NCBI GenBank assembly: GCA_013911975.1
Contig: JACESF010000007.1
Coordinates: 37,598-101,597 of the forward strand
Origin: Hyphomicrobiales bacterium
GTDB lineage: Bacteria; Pseudomonadota; Alphaproteobacteria; Rhizobiales; Xanthobacteraceae
Direction of reading: 5' to 3'
DNA: 64,000 nucleotides
Positions 16,478-25,856 of the stretch are shown in pieces. Made by a program: the position numbers and the translations under genes. Within the stretch, counting starts at the first letter, position 1, and every line of letters starts with the position of its first letter. A model generated the notes under the pieces. That model was given only the letters and a program-made list of their open reading frames with translations, had not been told where the DNA came from and did not search any database.

Positions 16478-19315
16478 TCACTCCGCCGCTTCGGCGATGC
16501 GGCGGCTCTCGCGGGACAGGCGCTCATATTCCTCCTGCCAGTCCGTGGGACCGTTGGAGGGGGCCACCTGAACGGCGGTCACCTTGTATTCCGGGCAATT
16601 GGTGGCCCAGTCCGAGAAGTCGGTGGTCACAACGTTCGCCTGGGTCACCGGATGGTGGAAGGTGGTGTAGACCACGCCCGGCTGCATGCGCTCGCTGATG
16701 ACCGCGCGCAGCGAGGTGGAACCGGCGCGGCTGTCGAGGCGCACGAAGTCGCCCTCGCGGATGCCCCGGTTCTCCGCATCGTGCGGGTGGATCTCCAGCA
16801 CGTCCTCGGCATGCCAGGCGACATTCTCGGTGCGCCGGGTCTGGGCGCCCACATTGTACTGGGAGAGGATGCGGCCGGTGGTAAGCAGCAGCGGGAAGCG
16901 CGGGCCGGTGCGCTCGTCGGTGGGCACGTATTCGGTGAGGACGAACTTGCCCTTGCCGCGCACGAAGCCGCCGATATGCATGATGGGAGTGCCTTCCGGC
17001 GCCTTGTCGTTGCACGGCCACTGCACGGAGCCCATCTCGTCCAGCTTCTTGTAGGAGACGCCGGCGAAGGAGGGGGTGAGGCGGGCGATCTCGTCCATAA
17101 TCTCGCCGGGATGGGCATAGTCCATCTCATAGCCCAGCGCCTTGGCGAGCATCAGGGTGACTTCCCAGTCCGCATAGCCGTTCTTCGGCGCCATCACCTT
17201 GCGCACGCGCTGGATGCGGCGCTCGGCATTGGTGAAGGTGCCGTCCTTCTCCAGGAAGGAGCAGCCGGGCAGGAAGACGTGGGCGTAGTTGGCGGTCTCG
17301 TTCAGGAACAGGTCCTGCACCACGAGGCATTCCAGCGCGCCGAGGCCCGCCGACACATGCTTGGTGTCGGGATCGGACTGGAGGATGTCCTCGCCCTGCA
17401 CATACATGCCCTTGAAGGTGCCATCCACGGCGGCATCGAACATGTTGGGGATGCGCAGGCCCGGCTCGTCGTCCAGCGTCACGCCCCACAGGGCCTCGAA
17501 GGAGGCGCGGGTGGCGTCGTCGGAGATGTGGCGGTAGCCCGGCAGTTCGTGCGGGAACGAGCCCATGTCGCACGAACCCTGCACGTTGTTCTGGCCGCGC
17601 AGCGGGTTCACGCCCACGCCCTTGCGGCCGATATTGCCGGTGGCCATGGCGAGGTTGGCGATGGCCATGACAGTGGTGGAGCCCTGCGAATGCTCGGTGA
17701 CGCCGAGGCCGTAATAGATGGCCCCGTTGCCGCCGGTCGCATAGAGCCGCGCCGCGCCGCGCACCAAGGCGGGATCGACGCCGGTATATTTTTGAATGGC
17801 CTCGGGGCTGTGGCGCTCGTCGGCGACGAAGGCGGCCCAGTCCTGGAACTCGTCCCAGTCGCACCGCTCGCGCACGAAGGCTTCGTTCACCAGGCCCTCG
17901 GTGACGATGACGTGGGCCAGCGCCGTGACGATGGCGACGTTGGTGCCGGGGCGCAGCGGCAGGTGGTAGTCCGCCGTCACATGGGGCGTGCGCACGATGT
18001 CGATCTTGCGCGGGTCCACCACGATGAGCTTCGCGCCCTGGCGCAGGCGCTTCTTCATGCGCGAGCCGAACACCGGGTGGCCGTCCGTGGGGTTGGCGCC
18101 GATGACGAGGATGACGTCGCTCTCCTCGACGCTGTCGAAGTCCTGCGTGCCCGCCGAGGTGCCGTAGGTCTGGGAGAGGCCGTAGCCGGTGGGCGAGTGG
18201 CAGACGCGGGCGCAGGTGTCCACGTTGTTGTTGCCGAACGCGCCGCGGATCAGCTTCTGGACGAGGTAGGTCTCCTCGTTGGTGCAGCGGGAGGACGTGA
18301 TGCCGCCCACCGAGCGGCGGCCATACTTCTCCTGGATGCGCTTGAACTCGGAGGCGGCGTAAGCGATCGCCTCCTCGTAGCTCACTTCCTGCCACGGCTC
18401 GTGGATGGAAGAGCGGATCATGGGCTTGAGGATGCGGTCCTTGTGGGTGGCGTAGCCATAGGCGAAGCGGCCTTTCACGCAGCTATGGCCGCGGTTCGCC
18501 TTGCCGTCCTTGTAGGGCACCATGCGCACCAGCTCGTCGCCGCGCATCTCCGCCTTGAAGGTGCAGCCCACGCCGCAATAGGCGCAGGTGGTCACCAGCG
18601 AATGCTCGGGCGTGCCGATGTCGAACATGGCCTTCTCGTTGAGCGTCGCCGTGGGGCAGGCCTGCACGCAGGCGCCGCAGGAGACGCACTCGGAGGACAG
18701 GAAGTCCTCGTCCATGCCGGGCGACACGCGCGAGCCGAAGCCGCGCCCGGAAATGGTCAGCGCGAAGGTGCCCTGCACTTCCTCGCATGCGCGGACGCAG
18801 CGATTGCAGACGATGCACTTGGACTTTTCATAGGTGAAATAGGGGTTGGACTCGTCCTTCCCCATCTTGATGTGGTTCTCGCCCTCATAGCCGTAGCGCA
18901 CCTCGCGCAGGCCGACGACGCCGGCCATGTCCTGAAGCTCGCAATCGCCGTTGGCGGAGCAGGTCAGGCAGTCCAGCGGGTGGTCGGAGATGTACAGCTC
19001 CATCACGCCCTTACGGATCTGCTTCAGGCGCTCGGTCTGGGTCTTCACCACCATGCCGTCCATGACGGGCGTGGTGCAGGAGGCGGGGGTTCCCGCGCGG
19101 CCTTCGATCTCCACGAGGCAGAGGCGGCAGGAGCCGAACGCCTCCAGCATGTCGGAGGCGCAGAGCTTGGGGATCTGGTTCCCCACCTCCATGGCGGCCC
19201 GCATGATGGACGTGCCCTCCGGCACCTCCACCTTCATGCCGTCGATGACGAGGGTGACGATCTTTTCCGACTTGGAGGCCGGGGTGCCGTAGTCGATTTC
19301 ATGGATGAGGGACAT
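16478..19315 (-). CDS. fdsA: NAD-dependent formate dehydrogenase alpha (catalytic) subunit
   Basis: Molybdenum/tungsten bis-MGD subunit that oxidises formate to CO2; cytosolic, part of FdsABG. In its 945 residues: 2Fe-2S domain (Cys52, 63, 66, 80), His-Cys3 4Fe-4S (His112, Cys116, 119, 125), two 4Fe-4S ferredoxin motifs (Cys167/170/173/177 and Cys210/213/216/220), the catalytic-domain cluster (Cys244/247/251/279) and active-site VCHSPTGYGL with Cys372-His373. The metal ligand is thus Cys, not selenocysteine. The C-terminus is the MGD-binding domain. ATG 19315 fits the ferredoxin-domain start. It is separated from fdsB by a repeat-filled 243-base gap. Confidence 0.96.
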   Translation of the reverse strand: MSLIHEIDYGTPASKSEKIVTLVIDGMKVEVPEGTSIMRAAMEVGNQIPKLCASDMLEAFGSCRLCLVEIEGRAGTPASCTTPVMDGMVVKTQTERLKQIRKGVMELYISDHPLDCLTCSANGDCELQDMAGVVGLREVRYGYEGENHIKMGKDESNPYFTYEKSKCIVCNRCVRACEEVQGTFALTISGRGFGSRVSPGMDEDFLSSECVSCGACVQACPTATLNEKAMFDIGTPEHSLVTTCAYCGVGCTFKAEMRGDELVRMVPYKDGKANRGHSCVKGRFAYGYATHKDRILKPMIRSSIHEPWQEVSYEEAIAYAASEFKRIQEKYGRRSVGGITSSRCTNEETYLVQKLIRGAFGNNNVDTCARVCHSPTGYGLSQTYGTSAGTQDFDSVEESDVILVIGANPTDGHPVFGSRMKKRLRQGAKLIVVDPRKIDIVRTPHVTADYHLPLRPGTNVAIVTALAHVIVTEGLVNEAFVRERCDWDEFQDWAAFVADERHSPEAIQKYTGVDPALVRGAARLYATGGNGAIYYGLGVTEHSQGSTTVMAIANLAMATGNIGRKGVGVNPLRGQNNVQGSCDMGSFPHELPGYRHISDDATRASFEALWGVTLDDEPGLRIPNMFDAAVDGTFKGMYVQGEDILQSDPDTKHVSAGLGALECLVVQDLFLNETANYAHVFLPGCSFLEKDGTFTNAERRIQRVRKVMAPKNGYADWEVTLMLAKALGYEMDYAHPGEIMDEIARLTPSFAGVSYKKLDEMGSVQWPCNDKAPEGTPIMHIGGFVRGKGKFVLTEYVPTDERTGPRFPLLLTTGRILSQYNVGAQTRRTENVAWHAEDVLEIHPHDAENRGIREGDFVRLDSRAGSTSLRAVISERMQPGVVYTTFHHPVTQANVVTTDFSDWATNCPEYKVTAVQVAPSNGPTDWQEEYERLSRESRRIAEAAE

Positions 19316-19383
19316 GGCGGCGGTCCTCAGGAAAGGCGAAGGCGCGCGGGGCGCGGAAGACGGGAAAAGCCGAGGGCGACGGG

Positions 19384-19522
19384 CTCCCTCTCCCCTCGCG
19401 GGAGAGGGATGGGGTGAGGGGGCATCGCCAACTGCGCGGAACTTTCGAGAGCGGACCAAGCGGTGCCGCACCCCTCACCCACCGCGCTGCGCGCGGCACC
19501 CTCTCCCGCAAGGGGAGAGGGG
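19384..19522. repeat. Composite inverted GC-rich repeat between fdsB and fdsA
   Basis: Left half CTCCCTCTCCCCTCG, GGGAGAGGG then TGGGGTGAGGGGGC; right half CACCCCTCACCC, then GGCACCCTCTCCCGCAAGG up to 19522. This is the same two-half inverted structure as 16291-16430. It fills the gap between the fdsB stop and the fdsA start. Confidence 0.85.
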
Positions 19523-19558
19523 AAGGGCGCGGGGCGAGCGTGGAGCGTGTCCATCATC

Positions 19559-21121
19559 TCACTCCGCCGCCATCGGCAGCTTCGGGGCGGCGCCGAAGTC
19601 TTCCGGGAAATGGGTGAGGGCGCTCATGACCGGGTAGGGCGTGAAGCCGCCCAGGGCGCAGAGCGAGCCCAGCTTCATGGTGTGGCAAAGGTCGGTGAGA
19701 ATGGCGAGGTTCGCCTCGCGCCGCTCGCCGGCGATGATCTTGTCCAGCGTTTCCTTGCCGCGCGTCGAGCCGATGCGGCAGGGGGTGCACTTGCCGCAGC
19801 TCTCGTGGGCGCAGAATTCCATGGCGAAGCGCGCCATGTGGGCCATGTCCGCCGTGTCGTCGAACACGACGATGCCGCCATGGCCGATCAGCGCGTCCTT
19901 GGTCGCGAACGCCTCGTAGTCGAACGGCGTGTCGAACTGGTGCACGGGCAGGTAGGCGCCGAGCGGCCCGCCCGCCTGCACCGCCTTCACCGGGCGGCCG
20001 GAGGCGGTGCCCCCGCCGATGTCGTTCACCAGCTCGCCCAGCGAGATGCCGAAGGCGGTCTCGAACAGGCCGCCATGCTTGATGTTGCCCGCGAGCTGAA
20101 TGGGCATGGTGCCGCGCGAGCGGCCCATGCCGAAGTCGCGATAGAAGGCGCCGCCCTTCTCCAGGATGACAGGGACGGTGGCCAGCGAGATGAGGTTGTT
20201 GATGACGGTGGGCTTCTGGAACAGGCCCTTGATGGCGGGCAGCGGGGGCTTGGCGCGCACCACGCCGCGCTTGCCTTCCAGGCTCTCCAGCAGCGCGGTC
20301 TCCTCGCCGCACACATAGGCGCCGGCGCCCATGCGCATGTCCATGTCGAAGGAGAGCCCGGACCCGAGCACGTTGTCGCCCAGGAGCCCGGCCTTGCGGG
20401 CGATGGCGATGGCCTTCTCCATCACCTCCAGGGAGAGGGGATATTCCGAGCGGCAATAGACGTAGCCCTTGGTCGCGCCCACGGCGAGGCCGGCGATGGT
20501 CATGCCCTCGATGAGGCAGAAGGGGTCCGCCTCCATGATGAGGCGGTCGGCGAAGGTGCCGCTGTCGCCCTCGTCGGCGTTGCAGACGATGTATTTCTGG
20601 TCCGCCGCCGTGGCCGCCACGGTGCGCCACTTGATGCCGGTGGGAAAGCCCGCGCCGCCGCGCCCGCGCAGCCCGCTCTGGAACACCTCCTCGACGGTGG
20701 CGGCCGGGCCGATCTCGATGGCCTTGGCGAGGCCCTTGTAGCCGCCATGGGCCTTGTAGTCGTCCAGGGAGAGCGGATCGATGATGCCGCAGCGGGCGAA
20801 GGTGAGGCGGGTCTGCTTCTTGAGGTAGGGGATCTCCTCCACGAGGCCGAGGCCCAGCGGATGGTCCTTGCCCTCCAGCATCCCGGCATCCAGCAGGCCG
20901 GCAATGTCGGACGGCTTCACCGGCCCGTAGCCCACGCGGCCGGCGGGGGTCTCCACCTCCACCAAGGGCTCCAGCCAGAACAGGCCGCGCGAGCCGTTGC
21001 GCACGATCTGCGCGGTGACGCCGCGCGCGGCGAGCGCCTCGGCGAGCGTGCGGGCGACCCGGTCCGCGCCGCAGGCGAGCGCGGTGGCGTCGTTGGGAAC
21101 GTAGATGCGGGGGGTGCTCAT
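19559..21121 (-). CDS. fdsB: NAD-dependent formate dehydrogenase beta subunit
   Basis: FMN and NAD-binding subunit that passes electrons from FdsA to NAD+; NuoF homologue with an N-terminal thioredoxin-like 2Fe-2S-type domain. The 520-residue protein shows GLRGRGGAGFPTGIKW (NADH/FMN site), CNADEGDSGTFADR, GAGAYVCGEETALLESLEG and the 4Fe-4S motif ESCGKCTPCRIGSTRG near the C-terminus. The start ATG overlaps the fdsG stop in an ATGA arrangement (21118-21121), so the two are translationally coupled. Confidence 0.96.
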   Translation of the reverse strand: MSTPRIYVPNDATALACGADRVARTLAEALAARGVTAQIVRNGSRGLFWLEPLVEVETPAGRVGYGPVKPSDIAGLLDAGMLEGKDHPLGLGLVEEIPYLKKQTRLTFARCGIIDPLSLDDYKAHGGYKGLAKAIEIGPAATVEEVFQSGLRGRGGAGFPTGIKWRTVAATAADQKYIVCNADEGDSGTFADRLIMEADPFCLIEGMTIAGLAVGATKGYVYCRSEYPLSLEVMEKAIAIARKAGLLGDNVLGSGLSFDMDMRMGAGAYVCGEETALLESLEGKRGVVRAKPPLPAIKGLFQKPTVINNLISLATVPVILEKGGAFYRDFGMGRSRGTMPIQLAGNIKHGGLFETAFGISLGELVNDIGGGTASGRPVKAVQAGGPLGAYLPVHQFDTPFDYEAFATKDALIGHGGIVVFDDTADMAHMARFAMEFCAHESCGKCTPCRIGSTRGKETLDKIIAGERREANLAILTDLCHTMKLGSLCALGGFTPYPVMSALTHFPEDFGAAPKLPMAAE

Positions 21122-21597
21122 CGGTTGGCCTCCGCCGCCAGTTCGTCGATGGTGTCGCGGTCGAGGCGGCCCACGAGCCGCCCGTCGATCATGGCCGAGG
21201 GCGCGCAGGCGCACAGGCCGAGGCAATAGATGGGCTCCAGCGTCACCCGCCCGTCGGCCGAGGTCTCGCCCATCTCCAGGCCGAGCTTCTGCTCGGCATA
21301 GGCGGCGAGGGCCTCCGAGCCCATGGACTGGCACGCCTCGGCGGCGCACAGCTTGATGACGTGGCGGCCCGGCGGCTCGCGCCGGAAATCATGGTAGAAG
21401 GTGACAACGCCGTGCACCTCGGCGCGCGAGAGGTTCAGGCTCTCGGCGATCATGGGCACCACGGGCTCGGGCACGAAGCCGAACGTCTCCTGGATGGCGT
21501 GCAGGATCGGCATGGTCGCGCCGTCCATATGGCGGTGCGTCGCGATGATTTGGGATGCGCGTTCCGCGCTCCACGGTTCGTAGCCTGCCGCATGCAT
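21118..21597 (-). CDS. fdsG: NAD-dependent formate dehydrogenase gamma subunit
   Basis: NuoE-like 2Fe-2S thioredoxin-fold subunit of 159 residues that accepts electrons in the FdsG-FdsB diaphorase part. Ligand cysteines are in KLCAAEACQSMG and PIYCLGLCACAPS. The N-terminal helical part (MPILHAIQETFGFVPEPVV) is typical of the family. It is the first gene of the fds operon, with a candidate LysR box about 100 bases upstream and the LysR gene beyond it. Confidence 0.95.
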   Translation of the reverse strand: MHAAGYEPWSAERASQIIATHRHMDGATMPILHAIQETFGFVPEPVVPMIAESLNLSRAEVHGVVTFYHDFRREPPGRHVIKLCAAEACQSMGSEALAAYAEQKLGLEMGETSADGRVTLEPIYCLGLCACAPSAMIDGRLVGRLDRDTIDELAAEANR

Positions 21598-21698
21598 CCT
21601 TCAGGTCCCCAGGGGGTGGGCCTCAGGCCCACTCTTTGTGATCGTTACAAGGAGTGTGGCATACCAAGTGCACCAATCAAGCCAGCCGTCGGATGCTG

Positions 21699-21717
21699 CG
21701 ATAGAACATCTCTATCG
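21699..21717 (-). promoter_or_regulatory. Candidate LysR-type operator of the fds operon
   Basis: CGATAGA-ACATC-TCTATCG is a perfect 7-bp inverted repeat with 5-base spacer; inside it ATAG-N7-CTAT has the T-N11-A form of LysR sites. It lies 102 bases upstream of the fdsG start in a 242-base gap between the LysR gene and fdsG. The AT-rich stretch next to it (TTTTATAATA) is unusual for this genome. I could not assign a confident -35/-10 pair. Confidence 0.6.
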
Positions 21718-21839
21718 TTATCGTTTTATAATACCTCCATAACAGTGCGCTCACGGTGCTCCGATGCGGGCGCCCGTGGGGAAGGCGGGCCGCGCGCACG
21801 GGTCCGTGATCGGCAATCTCTATGCTTGGCGGGGGTCGG

Positions 21840-22772
21840 TCAGGTGCCGAGGACGGCCAGCGCCGGGTCCTTCACCGTGAGCGTCTCCAGGCGCGGCGCG
21901 ATGCGGCGCGCCTCGGAAACGAGGGCGGCGGTGATGGGGGTCGTGGGCTCGCGGTGGGGCACCACGAGGCCGATGAGATGGGTGATCTCGGGCTCCACGA
22001 TGGGAATCGACCGCACGTTCGAAGTGAGCCCCAGCGAATCCGCCAGCATGGCCGGCATCACGCTCGCCCACAGGCCCGTGCGCACATGGGTGAACAGCAC
22101 GATCATGGAATTGGATTCCAGCGTCGGCTTGGGCGGCCCGCCCGCCGCCGAGAGCAGGCCGTCCACGATGCGCCGGTTCTGCATGTCCGGCGTCAGCAGG
22201 CACAGCGGAAGCTCGGCGATCTCGGCCCACGTCACCTTGTCCCGGTCGCCATATTTGGCGGTGGGCGAGGTCACGAGGCGATATTGCTCGCGATAGAGCG
22301 GCACCGTGTTCACCCGGCCCAGCGGCTCGTTGTCCAGATAGGTGAGGCCCGCGTCGATCTCCAGGTTTTCCAGGTGGTTCAGGATCTCGATGGAGGTGCG
22401 CGAGATGACGGTGAAGCGCACGTCGGGGTGGCGGGCGCGGAACGGGGTGGTGAGCGCCGCCACCATGGGCAGGGCGGTGGGGATGGCGGCGATGCGCAGC
22501 GGGCCGGAGAGGCCGCGCTTCAGCGCGTCGATGTCCTGCCGCATGGCGCGCGAATCGGCCACGATCCGCCGCGCCCATTCCAAGGTGCGCTCGCCCTCGG
22601 GCGTGAAGCCCATGAAGCGCGACCCGCGCTGCACCAGCAGGACGCCGAGCGTCTCTTCCAGTTGCTTCACACCGGCGGACAAGGTGGGCTGGGTGACGCC
22701 GCAGGCCTCCGCCGCCCGGCCGAAATGGCGCTCGCGGGCGAGGGCGATGAGGTAGTCCAGCTTCTCGATCAT
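21840..22772 (-). CDS. LysR-type transcriptional regulator, probable fds activator
   Basis: LTTR of 310 residues: N-terminal winged helix-turn-helix (RHFGRAAEACGVTQPTLSAGVKQLEE) and a C-terminal periplasmic-binding-like effector domain from about residue 92. It is directly upstream of, and on the same strand as, fdsGBACD; LysR regulators are known neighbours of fds operons. The intergenic palindrome at 21699 is a plausible target, with formate or a related metabolite as inducer (inferred). Start ATG 22772 (MIEKLDYLIALA) gives the usual length. Confidence 0.85.
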   Translation of the reverse strand: MIEKLDYLIALARERHFGRAAEACGVTQPTLSAGVKQLEETLGVLLVQRGSRFMGFTPEGERTLEWARRIVADSRAMRQDIDALKRGLSGPLRIAAIPTALPMVAALTTPFRARHPDVRFTVISRTSIEILNHLENLEIDAGLTYLDNEPLGRVNTVPLYREQYRLVTSPTAKYGDRDKVTWAEIAELPLCLLTPDMQNRRIVDGLLSAAGGPPKPTLESNSMIVLFTHVRTGLWASVMPAMLADSLGLTSNVRSIPIVEPEITHLIGLVVPHREPTTPITAALVSEARRIAPRLETLTVKDPALAVLGT

Positions 22773-23060
22773 CCGGAATGGTCACTCTGCCTGAGGCGAA
22801 ACGCTGCCGCTCTCGTTCCAGTCATACGGGCCGCGTGACCCAACCGGATTGCGATCTGATCGGCGCGTGCCCCAAGGCGGCCTGCCACCTTGCCGAATTC
22901 TTCAACCGTTTCAAGCAGCGGCTTCGCTGCACCGCAGCAGCGCGAACACGGTTTCGTGTGTGCCGGACGCGGCGGGAACCGGGGGGCGCACGGCAGAGTT
23001 AGCAAAGAGTTTCCAATTCGAGCCAAAGGCGCCCGGGGCGCCGCATCGAGGGAGGGATCC

Positions 23061-23240
23061 ATGGTGCTCGCGCGCGGATTCTTCGTCATATCGGTCCTGG
23101 CCGTCCTGTCTTCGGCCTCCGCCGGTTTCGTCATGCCGCCCGCGCAGGGCGGGCAGGGGCCCAGCCCGCAGCCGGTGCTGGAGCAGGGCCAGCCAACCTC
23201 CACGCCGGACCGCTATTTCGGCCCGAGCCAGTTCGCCTGA
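23061..23240 (+). CDS. Small secreted or anchored hypothetical protein
   Basis: Not a family I recognise. Its 59 residues comprise an N-terminal signal peptide or anchor (MVLARGFFVISVLAVLSSAS) and a short Pro/Gln-rich tail (PSPQPVLEQGQPTSTPDRYF). ATG 23061 has GGGAGGG upstream. Its stop TGA overlaps the ATG of the DUF2865 gene by one base (TGATG), so the two are very likely cotranslated and may act together in the envelope. The 288 bases before it, up to the LysR gene, show no other gene. Confidence 0.65.
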   Translation: MVLARGFFVISVLAVLSSASAGFVMPPAQGGQGPSPQPVLEQGQPTSTPDRYFGPSQFA

Positions 23241-23923
23241 TGGGCCGGGGGCGGCCTGCCGGCGCGGCCATGCGGCCGGGCGCCCGGATGCTCGTCGTCC
23301 TGGCGGGTGTCGCATTCGCCGCGCCGCCCGCCGCGGCCCAGGGACCGGGCGACTTCTTCGCCGCCCTGTTCGGCGGGCTGGTGCGCCCGCGCCCCATGCC
23401 GCAATTGTTCGCCGTGCCCGCGCCCGAGGCCGAAATTCAACGGTCGGCGCCCCGCGTCGCTTATTGCGTGCGCACCTGCGATGGCCGCTACTTCCCCCTT
23501 ACCCGCATGGAAGACGCGGAAGAGACCTGCAAGTCCTTCTGCCCGAAGGCGGAGACACGGGTCTATCGCGGCGGGGGCACCATCGACACGGCGGAGAGCG
23601 ACGGGCGGCCCTATACGGCGCTGCCCAACGCCTTCCTCTATCGCACCAAGCTGGATGACGCGTGCACCTGCACGGGCAACGGGCCGCTCGGGCTCGCCAC
23701 CCTTCCCGTATCGCAGGACGAGACGCTGCGGCCCGGAGACGTGGTGATGACGGCGGAAGGGGCGCGGGTGTTCCAGCGGAAATCCGGCAGCGGACCCCAT
23801 CCCGAATCCGCCTTCGTGCCGCCGGAGGAGGCGCGCAAGCTGCCCTCCGACCTCAAGCGCCGCATCGAGGAATTGAGCCTCGCCTCGGAGGGTGGCATTC
23901 AGGCGGCCGGAAACACCCGGTAG
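23240..23923 (+). CDS. DUF2865 domain protein, secreted
   Basis: Probable periplasmic protein of 227 residues with a signal peptide ([18 protein letters not shown] after a basic N-terminus). The DUF2865 core is Cys-rich: [32 protein letters not shown] and [10 protein letters not shown], so three disulfides are possible. The function of the family is unknown. It begins at ATG 23240, overlapping the upstream small gene. Its 3' end overlaps the 3' end of cysA on the other strand by 25 bases (23899-23923). Confidence 0.8.
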   Translation: MGRGRPAGAAMRPGARMLVVLAGVAFAAPPAAAQGPGDFFAALFGGLVRPRPMPQLFAVPAPEAEIQRSAPRVAYCVRTCDGRYFPLTRMEDAEETCKSFCPKAETRVYRGGGTIDTAESDGRPYTALPNAFLYRTKLDDACTCTGNGPLGLATLPVSQDETLRPGDVVMTAEGARVFQRKSGSGPHPESAFVPPEEARKLPSDLKRRIEELSLASEGGIQAAGNTR

Positions 23924-24945
23924 CGGCGCGGCACGAGGCCGATCTCGGTGCCCACCGCCAGGCTCGCGCCCGCCGGCACGGCCGCCTCCACCACCACCTC
24001 GCCCTCGGCGCCGGGCAGCACGATATCCGCCCGCCGCACCGGCCCGAACGTGCGCACGGCCAGCACGCGGCCGGCCACCGGCGCCTCGCCCGGTTCCGCG
24101 AATTCCACATCGTGGGGGCGGGCCAGGAGGCGGGCGGGTCCTTCCCCCAGTCCCTGCGTATCGAGCTGCGTGCGCCGCGTGCCCACATAGAGCGCGCCGT
24201 CCGAAACGCGGGCGGGCAGCGACAGGCTTTCGCCGATGAAGTCGTGCACGAAGGCGGTGGCGGGGGTGTCGTAGACCTCCTGCGGCGTGCCCACCTGCTC
24301 GATCTTCCCCTTGCCCATCACCACCACGGTATCCGCCAGTTCCAGCGCCTCTTCCTGGTCATGGGTGACGAGGACGGAGGTGACGGGCAGTTCCTCGTGC
24401 AGATTGCGCAGCCAGCGCCGCAATTCCTTGCGCACCTTGGCGTCCAGCGCGCCGAACGGCTCGTCCAGCAGCAGGATGCGCGGGGAGATGGCGAGGGCCC
24501 TCGCCAGGGCCACGCGCTGGCGCTGGCCGCCGGAAAGCTGCGCCGGGTAGCGGTCCGCCAGCCAGTCGATCTGCACCAGGGAGAGAAGCTGGTTCACCTT
24601 CTCGCGGATGGCGATGTCCGGCAGCTTGTCGGCGCCCTTGCGCACCCTGAGGCCGAAGGCAACGTTCTCGAACACGCTCATGTGCCGGAACAGGGCGTAG
24701 TGCTGGAACACGAAGCCCACGTTGCGCTCGCCCACCGAGCGGGCGAGGGCATCCTGCCCGTCGAAGCGCACCTCGCCCGCGTCGGGCCAGTCGAGGCCGG
24801 CGATGATGCGCAGCAGCGTGGTCTTGCCGGAGCCGGACGGCCCCAGCAGCGCCACGAGCTGGCCGCCGGGAATGTGGAGGTTGACGTTGTCCAGCGCGGT
24901 GAACGCCTTGAAGCGCTTGGAGACGTTGACGATGTCGATGCTCAT
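23899..24945 (-). CDS. cysA: Sulfate/thiosulfate ABC transporter ATP-binding protein
   Basis: ATPase subunit of the sulfate importer, 348 residues. Walker A is [12 protein letters not shown] near residue 38, the signature [15 protein letters not shown], Walker [12 protein letters not shown], and a C-terminal TOBE-like domain follows from about residue 240. N-terminal [19 protein letters not shown] is typical of CysA. It is the last gene of the sbp-cysT-cysW-cysA unit; its ATG overlaps the cysW stop by four bases. Confidence 0.95.
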   Translation of the reverse strand: MSIDIVNVSKRFKAFTALDNVNLHIPGGQLVALLGPSGSGKTTLLRIIAGLDWPDAGEVRFDGQDALARSVGERNVGFVFQHYALFRHMSVFENVAFGLRVRKGADKLPDIAIREKVNQLLSLVQIDWLADRYPAQLSGGQRQRVALARALAISPRILLLDEPFGALDAKVRKELRRWLRNLHEELPVTSVLVTHDQEEALELADTVVVMGKGKIEQVGTPQEVYDTPATAFVHDFIGESLSLPARVSDGALYVGTRRTQLDTQGLGEGPARLLARPHDVEFAEPGEAPVAGRVLAVRTFGPVRRADIVLPGAEGEVVVEAAVPAGASLAVGTEIGLVPRRYRVFPAA

Positions 24946-25856
24946 TGCGCGTCCTCCGCGAGGCGGGCCTCAAGAAGCGTCTTCGCGATCAGGGTGACGA
25001 GGGCCAGAAGGGCCAGCAGCGAGGCCACGGCGAAGGACGCGACGAACTGATACTCGTTGTAGAGAATCTCGATATGCAGCGGCATTGTGTTGGTGAGGCC
25101 CCTGATGTGGCCGGAGACCACCGACACCGCGCCGAACTCGCCCATGGCGCGGGCGTTGCACAGCAGGACGCCGTAGAGCAGCGCCCATTTCACATTGGGC
25201 AGCGTCACCCGGAAGAAGGTGGAGAGGCCCGAGGCGCCGAGCGACATGGCCGCCTCCTCCTCCGCCGTGCCCTGCTCCTGCATGAGCGGGATCAGCTCGC
25301 GCGCCACGAAGGGGAAGGTGACGAACAAGGTGGCGAGCACGATGCCGGGCAGGGCGAAGATGATCTTGATGTCCCACGCCTGGAGCCAGGCGGCGAACAG
25401 GCCCTGCGAGCCGAACAGCAGCACATAGACGAGGCCCGCCACCACGGGGGAGACGGAGAAGGGCAGGTCGATGAGCGTGATGAGCACGCTCTTGCCGGGG
25501 AATTCGAACTTGGCGATGGCCCAGGCGGCCACGAGGCCGAACGTGACGTTCGCCACCACCGAGATGCCCGCCACCAGCACGGTGAGGCGGACCGCGGCGA
25601 GCGCGTCCGGCTCCACCAGGGCAGCGGCATAGGCGGCCCAGCCGCGCTTGAAGGCCTCGTAGAAGACCGACACCAGAGGCAGGGCCACGAACAGGCCGAG
25701 GAACAGCAGCGCCACCGTGATGATGGCGATGCGCACCGCGCGCGGCTCGGAATTGGTGGGGCCCGGCCGCTGCGCGGGCAGGGGGCCGGCGTGGGTGTTC
25801 AGCCCTTCCGAAGCGAGGGCATGGGCGGGCGATGCGGCGTCCGAGGCGAGGGTCAT
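24942..25856 (-). CDS. cysW: Sulfate ABC transporter permease CysW
   Basis: Inner-membrane permease of 304 residues with about six spans and the permease EAA-type loop around [20 protein letters not shown]. The first 40 residues are a hydrophilic extension before the first span ([19 protein letters not shown]). ATG 25856 overlaps the cysT stop in an ATGA, and its own stop overlaps the cysA start in the same way, so the three genes are translationally coupled. Confidence 0.94.
   Translation of the reverse strand: MTLASDAASPAHALASEGLNTHAGPLPAQRPGPTNSEPRAVRIAIITVALLFLGLFVALPLVSVFYEAFKRGWAAYAAALVEPDALAAVRLTVLVAGISVVANVTFGLVAAWAIAKFEFPGKSVLITLIDLPFSVSPVVAGLVYVLLFGSQGLFAAWLQAWDIKIIFALPGIVLATLFVTFPFVARELIPLMQEQGTAEEEAAMSLGASGLSTFFRVTLPNVKWALLYGVLLCNARAMGEFGAVSVVSGHIRGLTNTMPLHIEILYNEYQFVASFAVASLLALLALVTLIAKTLLEARLAEDAQ

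Noticed and set aside
16652..19417. Very long open frame antisense to fdsA
   Set aside because: High GC produces long open frames opposite real genes. Its product is low-complexity (His/Gly/Ala/Val-rich) with no motifs, whereas fdsA has all its cluster ligands.
16291..19522. Possible CRISPR-like array from repeated GC palindromes
   Set aside because: Only two composite copies, not evenly spaced, no unique spacers and no cas genes.
21598..21839. Sigma-54 promoter for fds
   Set aside because: I looked for GG-N10-GC spacing on the coding strand and found no convincing -24/-12 element.
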